A stretch of DNA of 5,604 nucleotides from Candidatus Dormiibacterota bacterium (GTDB lineage: Bacteria; Chloroflexota; Dormibacteria; Aeolococcales; Bog-877): contig PKXE01000094.1 in assembly GCA_003132265.1 (NCBI GenBank), positions 1,413 to 7,016 of the forward strand. Direction: 5' to 3'. This document shows, one piece after another, positions 1 through 5,604 of this stretch. The notes under the pieces were generated by a model. It was not told where the DNA came from. It saw only the letters and a list, made by a program, of their open reading frames with translations, and did no database searches. How positions within the stretch are numbered: position 1 is the stretch's first letter; each line of letters starts with the position of its first letter. Position numbers and translations under genes: made by a program.

Positions 1-2723
1 GCTACGTGGAGTCCCTCTCCGCTTATGCCCGGCAGTTCTTGGGGCAGATGGAGAAGCCGGACGTCGACCACATCGATGGCCTCTCCCCGGCTATCTCCAT
101 CGACCAGAAGGGAGCCGGGCGCAACCCCCGCTCCACCGTGGGAACCGTCACCGAGGTCTACGACTACCTACGCCTGCTCTACGCTCGGGTGGGCCACCCC
201 CACTGCCCCAAGTGCGGCCGCGAGATCTCTCGCCAGACCGTGGAGCAGATCGCCGACCAGGTGGCATCCCTGCCCTCGGGGACGAGAGTTCTGATCCTGG
301 CCCCCATGATCCAGGGCCGCAAGGGTGAGCACCAGGCGATTTTCGAGTTGGCCCGCCGTCAGGGGTACGTCCGGGTGCGGGTGGACGGGCTGGTCCACTC
401 CCTGGAGGAGGTCCCCGGGCTGGACAAGCAAAAGAAGCACGACGTCGAGGTGGTGGTGGACCGACTGGTGGTCGAGCCCGAGTCGCTGTCGCGGCTACGG
501 GAGAGCTGCGAGCAGGCCTCCCAGCTTTCCGGGGGCACGGTACTGATCGCCTCCGCTGACCCCGACGCTGCTGTTGAGGACATGCTCTTCTCCGAGCAGT
601 TCGCCTGCGTCTATGACAGCCTCTCCATGGAGGAGCCCCAGCCTCGCAACTTCTCCTTCAACAATCCCCATGGGGCATGTCCGGATTGCACTGGGCTCGG
701 GGCCCGGATGGAGGTCGACCCCGACGCCGTGGTCACCGACCCCGAGAAGTCGCTCTCTGAGGGGGTCGTCGCCGGGTGGAGCTGGGGCCCGGCCCAGCAG
801 TGGATGGCGGAGCTGGTCGAGGCGGTCGCCCAAGCCAACCGAATTCCCCTGGACCGGCCGTGGCGGCGGCTCAGCGCTGGCCAGCGCGACGTCATCCTCT
901 ACGGGCTGCCCAAGGGCGAGACGGTGCCGATGCGCTTCCGCAGCCGGGGGGGTCGGGTCCACAACTACCAGGCCAAGTTCGAGGGAGTCATCCCCAACCT
1001 GGAGCGGCGCTATCGGGAGACGGAGTCCCAGGCGGTCAAAGAGGGGATCGAGCGGCTGATGATGCAGCGCCCCTGTCCCACCTGCAAGGGCAAGCGGCTC
1101 CGGCCCGAGTTCCTGGCAGTCACGGTGGCGGGTCTCGGCATCATGGACTTCTGCGCCCAACCCGTCGACGAGATCCTGGCCACCCTGTCGGGCTGGCGGC
1201 TCTCGGACCGAGAGGAGCTGATCGCCCGCCGGATCATCAAGGAGATTCGGGAGCGGGTCGGCTTTCTCTATGACGTCGGGCTGCAGTACCTGACCCTGGA
1301 CCGTCCCGCCGGGTCGCTGTCCGGTGGCGAGGCCCAGCGGATCCGGCTGGCGACCCAGATCGGGAGCCGCCTGACTGGGGTCCTCTACATCCTCGACGAG
1401 CCCAGCATCGGGCTCCACCAACGGGACAACGGCAAGCTGCTGGCGACCCTCTTCCGGCTCCGCGAGCTGGGCAACACGGTGCTGGTGGTAGAACACGACG
1501 AGGAGACCATTCGCAGCGCCGACTTCGTGGTCGACATGGGTCCCGGCGCCGGTGAGCACGGCGGCGAGGTGGTCGCGGCGGGCACTCTCCAGGAGGTGCT
1601 GGAAAGCCCGGAGTCCCTGACCGCCCAGTTCCTGCGGGGCGAGCAGCGCATCGAAGTACCGGCTGTCCGCCGCCGCGGCCAGGGCCAGATCGTGGTGCGC
1701 GGGGCCCGCGCCAACAACCTGCGCAACATCGATGTGGCGTTCCCTCTGGGCTGTTTCGTCGGGGTCTCCGGGGTGAGCGGCTCGGGCAAGAGCACCTTGG
1801 TCAACGACATCCTCTATCGCCGCTGCGCCCAGTATTTCTACTCGGCGAAGCAGCGGCCGGCGGCCCACGACCGCATCGACGGCCTGGAGGGGATCGACAA
1901 GGTGGTCGATGTGGACCAGGCTCCCATCGGCCGCACTCCCCGCAGCAACCCCGCCACCTATACCGGCCTCTTCACTCCGATCCGCGAGCTCTTCGCCCAG
2001 CTCCCCGAGGCCAAGGCCCGCGGGTACAAGCCGGGCCGCTTCTCCTTCAACGTCAGGGGCGGTCGCTGCGAGGCCTGCGAGGGAGACGGCCTGATCAAGA
2101 TCGAGATGCACTTTCTTCCTGACATCTACGTGACCTGCGAGGTCTGCAAGGGCCAGCGCTACACCCAAGAGGTCCTGGAGGTCCGCTTCAAGGGGCACTC
2201 AATCGCCGACGTCCTTGGGCTCTCAGTCGCGGAGGCGTTGACGGTCTTCCGCAACCAGCCGGGAATCGCCCGCAAATTGCAGACCTTGGTCGACGTCGGC
2301 TTGGGCTACGTCCACCTGGGCCAGCCGGCCACCCAGCTGAGTGGGGGAGAGGCGCAGCGGGTTAAGCTGGCCACCGAGCTCTCGCGGAGGAGCACCGGTT
2401 GCACGCTGTACATCCTGGACGAGCCCACGACCGGCCTCCATTTCGCCGACGTAGGCAAGTTGCTCGGCGTTCTTCACCGGTTGGTCGAGCAGGGCAATAC
2501 GGTGGTGGTGATCGAGCACAACCTCGACGTGCTCAAGTCCGCGGACTGGCTGATCGACCTCGGCCCGGACGGCGGGGCCGCCGGTGGGGCCATCGTGGCC
2601 GAGGGGACCCCGGAGCAGGTTGCCCAGACTCCGGGCTCGTCGACCGGGAGCTACCTGGCCCCGGTGCTGGCGGCGGCGGCCCAACCGCGCGCCACCCGGC
2701 TGCCGGAGCGGGTGGCCGTGTGA
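1..2723 (+). CDS. uvrA: UvrA, excinuclease ABC subunit A (5' end missing)
   Basis: Damage-sensing ATPase of nucleotide excision repair; a cytoplasmic dimer that loads UvrB on lesions. The reading frame is open from the left edge (first full codon Tyr at 3), and the first residues, [13 protein letters not shown], correspond to about residue 53 of E. coli UvrA. About 50 N-terminal residues, including Walker A of the first ATPase, therefore lie outside; 906 residues are present. Seen in order: CPKC (204-215), CPDC (678-689), CPTC (1074-1085), first ABC signature LSGGE (1317-1331) and Walker B LYILDEPS (1383-1406), second Walker [10 protein letters not shown] (1770-1796), a complete C4 zinc module with CEAC (2067-2078) and CEVC (2136-2147), second signature LSGGE (2337-2351) and Walker B LYILDEPT (2406-2429). 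The stop TGA at 2721 overlaps the next gene's start. One oddity: the first zinc module lacks a cysteine (C at 606, Asp at 615). Identification is certain; no sign of frameshift. Confidence 0.98.
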   Translation, partial: YVESLSAYARQFLGQMEKPDVDHIDGLSPAISIDQKGAGRNPRSTVGTVTEVYDYLRLLYARVGHPHCPKCGREISRQTVEQIADQVASLPSGTRVLILAPMIQGRKGEHQAIFELARRQGYVRVRVDGLVHSLEEVPGLDKQKKHDVEVVVDRLVVEPESLSRLRESCEQASQLSGGTVLIASADPDAAVEDMLFSEQFACVYDSLSMEEPQPRNFSFNNPHGACPDCTGLGARMEVDPDAVVTDPEKSLSEGVVAGWSWGPAQQWMAELVEAVAQANRIPLDRPWRRLSAGQRDVILYGLPKGETVPMRFRSRGGRVHNYQAKFEGVIPNLERRYRETESQAVKEGIERLMMQRPCPTCKGKRLRPEFLAVTVAGLGIMDFCAQPVDEILATLSGWRLSDREELIARRIIKEIRERVGFLYDVGLQYLTLDRPAGSLSGGEAQRIRLATQIGSRLTGVLYILDEPSIGLHQRDNGKLLATLFRLRELGNTVLVVEHDEETIRSADFVVDMGPGAGEHGGEVVAAGTLQEVLESPESLTAQFLRGEQRIEVPAVRRRGQGQIVVRGARANNLRNIDVAFPLGCFVGVSGVSGSGKSTLVNDILYRRCAQYFYSAKQRPAAHDRIDGLEGIDKVVDVDQAPIGRTPRSNPATYTGLFTPIRELFAQLPEAKARGYKPGRFSFNVRGGRCEACEGDGLIKIEMHFLPDIYVTCEVCKGQRYTQEVLEVRFKGHSIADVLGLSVAEALTVFRNQPGIARKLQTLVDVGLGYVHLGQPATQLSGGEAQRVKLATELSRRSTGCTLYILDEPTTGLHFADVGKLLGVLHRLVEQGNTVVVIEHNLDVLKSADWLIDLGPDGGAAGGAIVAEGTPEQVAQTPGSSTGSYLAPVLAAAAQPRATRLPERVAV
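2705..2723 (+). promoter_or_regulatory. uvrA stop / small-gene start overlap (GTGA) with weak ribosome binding site
   Basis: The last bases of uvrA read GTGTGA. A GTG start at 2720-2722 overlaps the uvrA TGA at 2721-2723. A GGAG at 2705-2708 lies 11 bases upstream of that GTG, which is farther than ideal, so initiation probably depends on ribosomes terminating on uvrA (translational coupling). The overlap is seen directly; coupling is inferred. Confidence 0.5.
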
Positions 2724-2878
2724 AGAAGCCGGGTGGGGCCGAACCGCCAAAATCAGGGTCGCCGCGCAGCTTCCAAGGATGGCAGCGCGGTGCCTGCCTG
2801 TTCGGAGTGGGTTTGCTGTTGGTGCTCGCGCTGCTCTTGGTCATCAGCACGGTCTTGGGTTTGCTGGGGGTCCGCTAG
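2720..2878 (+). CDS. Small single-pass membrane protein, function unknown
   Basis: A 52-codon reading frame fills the gap between uvrA and uvrC exactly: its GTG overlaps the uvrA stop and its TAG at 2876 ends one base before the uvrC start. The product has a hydrophilic Lys/Pro/Gly/Ser-rich N-terminus (residues 1-23, with K2, K3, K11, R16 and R23) followed by an almost uninterrupted hydrophobic stretch from about residue 25 to 51, rich in Leu and Val, ending in a single Arg. This fits one transmembrane helix with the N-terminus in the cytoplasm (positive-inside rule). I recognise no family and no signal-peptidase site; the helix runs to the C-terminus, so a tail-anchored arrangement is likely. 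The GTG at 2720 was chosen because longer versions of this frame run inside uvrA. Gene reality is inferred from the tight packing and coherent hydrophobic helix; it could still be a non-functional spacer. Confidence 0.62.
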   Translation: MKKPGGAEPPKSGSPRSFQGWQRGACLFGVGLLLVLALLLVISTVLGLLGVR

Positions 2879-2879
2879 G

Positions 2880-4847
2880 GTGCCGCGGGGCGAGAACGTT
2901 GGCCCGGATACGCCGGCGGCGCCGGGCGAGGTGGCCAGCGAGGCGGCGAGCCGAGCGCCGAACACGCGGCTGCGCCAGAGCCCAGCTCTGCTGAAGGCCC
3001 GGCTCCGGGCGGCGCCGACGACCCCGGGCGTCTACCTCTTCCGGGGAGCCTTGGGACAGGTGATCTACGTCGGCAAGTCGGCCAACCTACGGGATCGGCT
3101 GCGAAGTTACTTCGTGGGCTGGGAGTCCCAATCTGCCCGGATCCAGCGCCTGGTCGATTCTGTTTTCGACTTCGAGGTGATCGCCGCCGCCAGTGAACAG
3201 CAGGCCCTGATCCTGGAAAACACCCTGATCAAGCGCCACCATCCCCGGTTCAACGTCCGGCTGCGGGACGACAAGAACTATCTGTATTTCCGAATTCCTC
3301 ATCCGGTGGCACGATCGCCCCAGGTGGTCCCCGAGGATCTAGCTGAGAAGCTGGCCGCCTATCCCCGGCCCAGCTTCAGTCGGCGGTTGGGTGGGGACGG
3401 CGATCGCTACTTCGGCCCCTACACCGATGCCAAGTCGCTGCGCCGTTCGGTGCGAGAGCTCCGGACCGTCTTCCCGTTTCGCGGATGCTCTGATGCCATC
3501 TTTCGGAGGGGACGGGTATGTCTCGACTACCACCTGGGGATCTGTGCCGGCCCCTGCGCGGGGCTGATCAAACCCGGTCCCTACGCCGCCCTCCTGGATG
3601 ACGCGGCGGCGTTCATGGAGGGCCAGGTGGGCGCAGTGACCGAGCGGCTCCAGTCCGAGATGGACCGAGCCAGCCAGGAACTGGACTTCGAGCGGGCGGC
3701 GGCGCTCCGGGACCGGCTCCAGACGGTCGAGAAGCTGGCCCACGAACAGATAAGCAGCCCTCGGCTGGGTGCGGACGTGGACGTCGTGGGGCTGGCGATC
3801 GACGGCAGCCAGGGGATGGCCGCCGTGCTCCTGGTCCGAGACGGGCGGCTGCAGGGGATGGAGCGACACCCGCTGGAGGGGGTAGGGGAGTCGACGGCGG
3901 AGGAGGTCCTGACCAGCTTCGCCTCCCAGTACTACGCCAACTCCACTCATGTTCCGAGGACCCTCTATCTGCCAGCGGCCCCGCTCGCGCCCGATCTGCT
4001 GGTGGATTTCCTGGAGAGTCGGCGCCAGGCCAAGGTGGGGGTTCGGGTACCCCAGCGGGGTCGGTTCCGGGCGCTGCTGGCAAGGGCGCAGGAGACCGCC
4101 GCTGCATCTCTCGGCCAGGCTCGGATCGCCCAGGACTTTGATTCTGGCCGGGTGGCGGCCGTACTCGAGGACCTGCGCCAGCGGCTGGACCTGCCCCAGC
4201 TGCCATTCCGGATCGAGTGTTACGACATCAGCAACACCATGGGCGAGCAGAGCGTGGGATCGATGGTGGTCTTCGAGGACGCTCGGCCCAAGCCCGCCGA
4301 TTACCGGATCTTCTCCATCCGCACCGTCCAGGGCCCCAATGACTTTGCCAGCATGGAGGAGGTGCTCTCGCGGCGCCTAGCCCACCTGGACCGGGAAGAG
4401 GAACGCGACCAGAGCCTCGGCATCCGACCGGACCTCATCATCGTCGACGGCGGAGCGGGCCAGCTCGCGTCCGCTGACCGGGCGCTGACGTCGCTGGGGC
4501 TCTCCGACCTGCCGCACTTTGGCCTCGCCAAGCGGTTCGAGGAACTCTACGTCCCGGGCCTGACCGAGCCCATTCACCTGCCCCAGGGCGGTCCCGCCCT
4601 CTTTTTGGTCCAGCGGATCCGGGACGAGGCCCACCGCTTTGCCATCACCCGCCACCGGGCCAAGCGGGCCAAGGCTGGGGTGCGATCCCGCCTGGATGAG
4701 ATCGGCGGACTGGGGCCGAAACGAAAGCGAGCGCTGCTGCGTAGATTTGGGTCGGTCGAGGGCATTCGGAGCGCCTCCTGGGAGGAGCTCAGTTCGGTTC
4801 CCGGGGTCACCAGGGGGGTCGCGGCGGCGATTAAGGAGATCCTGTGA
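2880..4847 (+). CDS. uvrC: UvrC, excinuclease ABC subunit C
   Basis: Nuclease that makes both incisions flanking a UvrB-bound lesion. Using GTG at 2880 gives 655 residues, slightly long for the family (about 600-620). Residues 1-34 are a Pro/Ala-rich extension. Next come: the GIY-YIG nuclease for the 3' incision (GVY 50-52, IYVGK 62-66, Arg71, Glu113, Asn125); four cysteines (203, 214, 222, 226) matching the cluster reported to bind 4Fe-4S in E. coli UvrC; the UvrB-binding UVR motif (about 251-286, with LDFERAAALRD); the RNase H-like domain for the 5' incision with Asp449 (ECYDISN), Asp523 (VDGGAGQ) and His585 (RDEAHRFAI); and a tandem helix-hairpin-helix (about 605-655). All expected catalytic residues are present. 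Residues about 140-169 are longer than usual. GTG 2880 has only a weak GGGGG at 2866-2870 upstream; GTG 2931 (638 residues) is an alternative start. The frame stays open upstream to about 2733, but that stretch overlaps the small membrane gene and is Cys/Trp/Ser-rich and not UvrC-like. Confidence 0.97.
   Translation: MPRGENVGPDTPAAPGEVASEAASRAPNTRLRQSPALLKARLRAAPTTPGVYLFRGALGQVIYVGKSANLRDRLRSYFVGWESQSARIQRLVDSVFDFEVIAAASEQQALILENTLIKRHHPRFNVRLRDDKNYLYFRIPHPVARSPQVVPEDLAEKLAAYPRPSFSRRLGGDGDRYFGPYTDAKSLRRSVRELRTVFPFRGCSDAIFRRGRVCLDYHLGICAGPCAGLIKPGPYAALLDDAAAFMEGQVGAVTERLQSEMDRASQELDFERAAALRDRLQTVEKLAHEQISSPRLGADVDVVGLAIDGSQGMAAVLLVRDGRLQGMERHPLEGVGESTAEEVLTSFASQYYANSTHVPRTLYLPAAPLAPDLLVDFLESRRQAKVGVRVPQRGRFRALLARAQETAAASLGQARIAQDFDSGRVAAVLEDLRQRLDLPQLPFRIECYDISNTMGEQSVGSMVVFEDARPKPADYRIFSIRTVQGPNDFASMEEVLSRRLAHLDREEERDQSLGIRPDLIIVDGGAGQLASADRALTSLGLSDLPHFGLAKRFEELYVPGLTEPIHLPQGGPALFLVQRIRDEAHRFAITRHRAKRAKAGVRSRLDEIGGLGPKRKRALLRRFGSVEGIRSASWEELSSVPGVTRGVAAAIKEIL
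4833..4838 (+). promoter_or_regulatory. Ribosome binding site of the rapZ-family gene (AAGGAG)
   Basis: AAGGAG inside the last codons of uvrC, five bases before the GTG at 4844. This is the best Shine-Dalgarno sequence in the window. It fixes the start of the downstream gene at the GTGA overlap with the uvrC stop (4845-4847). Confidence 0.85.
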
Positions 4848-5604
4848 GCGATGACCCAACCCTCCCCCTGAAGGCGAAGCTGCTGATCTTCGGACCACCC
4901 GGGACGGGGGTCCCGCTGGTTGCGACTGGGTTGACCCGCGCTGGGGTCCTGGCGGAAGGCTGGGAGGGTGGGCCCGAGCCTCACCCGGCCGCCGACCCCG
5001 CTAATCTCGCGCCGGGCCAAGGCCCGGTGCTCCTGGGCCTGGAGGCCAGCGACGTCTCCTGCCTCGCGAGGTCGATTCCGCCCTGGTCTGAGCGACAGCT
5101 CACAGCCGAGGTGGCGGCAGCGATCTGGGAGCTCGAGCAGTCCCGAGAGAGGCTCTTTCCGGCCCGGCTGCGCGCCGACCTGCTCCTCGACAGCACCCAC
5201 CTCAGCTCGCTGGTGCTGCTGGCCCGGGTACGCCAGCTGGTCCCCTACCTGACGGAACCGCGCCGGGACCAGCCGGTGGTGGTCGTGGAGTCCTTCGGCT
5301 ACCCGCGGGGGGTGCCACTCGACCTCGGCTGGTGCGTCGATGCCCGGGCTCTTCGCAACCCCTACTGGGAGCCTAGCCTGCGGATGCTGTCCGGACTGGA
5401 TCAGCGGGTCCAGGACTTTGTGCTGGAGCAGGAGCTGGCCACGAAGGTGCTGTCCGCGACTGAGGAACTGGTGCACGCACTTCTTCCCGAGCTCAAGGCC
5501 CGCTCGCGGCGGGTGCTCCGACTAGCCTTCGGGTGCACCGGGGGATTCCACCGGTCCGTCGCGCTCACCGAGGATCTGGGACGGCGCCTCAAGGCGGCCG
5601 GAGT
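4844..5604 (+). CDS. rapZ: RapZ/YvcJ-family protein with degenerate NTPase domain (3' end missing)
   Basis: Open for 253 codons to the right edge; family length is about 280-300, so some 20-40 residues are missing. The C-terminal half is clearly RapZ: ESFGYPRGVPLD (149-160), VDARALRNPYW (165-175), LSGLD (182-186) and GCTGGFHRSVAL (230-241). ADLLLDSTHLS (111-121) also matches the family. In E. coli RapZ this C-terminal domain binds GlmY/GlmZ small RNAs and glucosamine-6-phosphate to control glmS; B. subtilis YvcJ is an NTPase linked to competence. The N-terminal half is aberrant: Walker A reads GPPGTGVP (17-24), with Val-Pro in place of Lys-Ser. The CVDNLP, DVR and TRRxHPL motifs are not found, and the span from P-loop to ADLxxD is about 28 residues shorter than in E. 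coli. NTP hydrolysis is therefore unlikely (inference). Start GTG overlaps the uvrC stop with a strong upstream AAGGAG. yvcK/glmR and whiA are the usual next genes. Confidence 0.9.
   Translation, partial: MSDDPTLPLKAKLLIFGPPGTGVPLVATGLTRAGVLAEGWEGGPEPHPAADPANLAPGQGPVLLGLEASDVSCLARSIPPWSERQLTAEVAAAIWELEQSRERLFPARLRADLLLDSTHLSSLVLLARVRQLVPYLTEPRRDQPVVVVESFGYPRGVPLDLGWCVDARALRNPYWEPSLRMLSGLDQRVQDFVLEQELATKVLSATEELVHALLPELKARSRRVLRLAFGCTGGFHRSVALTEDLGRRLKAAG

Noticed and set aside
495..2198. Long antisense frame (567 codons) opposite uvrA
   Set aside because: It lies wholly opposite well-conserved uvrA coding sequence, its translation is low-complexity Leu/Ala/Gly/Asp/Val-rich without a recognisable motif, and high-G+C genes commonly leave long open antisense frames.
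2399..2719. Longer version of the small membrane gene starting within uvrA
   Set aside because: Its upstream part is an Arg/Gly-rich shadow of the conserved second ATPase of uvrA; only the part after the uvrA stop encodes a coherent membrane protein.
2733..2879. Upstream extension of the uvrC frame to a GTG at 2733 (704 residues)
   Set aside because: The extra 49 residues overlap the small membrane gene, are rich in Cys, Trp and Ser, and have no counterpart in UvrC; the GTG at 2880 is a better start.
4868..5045. Frameshift as the cause of the altered N-terminal half of the rapZ-family gene
   Set aside because: The frame is continuous from the strong ribosome binding site to the conserved C-terminal domain, the residual GxxGxG motif is in that same frame, and neither other forward frame shows a lost Walker A or DNLP-like motif. 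A short local error cannot be fully excluded without relatives.
4574..5476. Antisense frame of 300 codons spanning the uvrC end and the rapZ-family gene
   Set aside because: It crosses two real genes on the other strand, has no recognisable domain, and is explained by codon-position G+C bias.
1..5604. RNA genes, CRISPR, insertion sequences, repeats or intrinsic terminators
   Set aside because: The coding genes occupy essentially every base; I saw no tRNA-like fold, spaced repeats, transposase motif, or GC hairpin followed by a T run.

Overview
The window is a high-G+C (roughly two thirds by eye), gene-dense bacterial chromosome segment. All genes are on the + strand with almost no intergenic DNA. 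Reading left to right: the C-terminal ~95% of uvrA (5' end cut by the window edge), a 52-codon single-span membrane protein of unknown function, a complete uvrC, and a rapZ/yvcJ-family gene cut by the right edge after 253 codons. The three visible starts are all GTG. Two of them overlap the preceding stop in a GTGA arrangement, and the uvrC start lies one base after the small gene's stop, so the block looks like a single translationally coupled operon.

The organism cannot be named from this sequence. The order uvrA - uvrC - rapZ is typical of Actinobacteria, Firmicutes and some Chloroflexi-like lineages, where rapZ is usually followed by yvcK/glmR and whiA. It is not the rpoN/ptsN setting of rapZ in Gammaproteobacteria. 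With the high G+C and heavy GTG start use, an actinobacterial or neighbouring high-G+C Terrabacteria lineage is the best inference.

Functionally, UvrA (damage recognition ATPase) and UvrC (dual-incision nuclease) are parts of nucleotide excision repair, with UvrB expected elsewhere in the genome. Both look functional from their motifs. UvrA lacks one cysteine of its first C4 zinc module, and UvrC has an N-terminal extension and a small insertion before its cysteine cluster.

The most unusual gene is the last one. Its C-terminal half is a clear RapZ domain, but the N-terminal P-loop NTPase half is shortened by about 28 residues (compared with E. coli RapZ from memory), has Val-Pro where the Walker A Lys-Ser should be, and lacks the other conserved NTPase motifs. 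It is probably a RapZ homologue that no longer hydrolyses nucleotides. I see no RNA genes, mobile elements, CRISPR, repeats or terminators.
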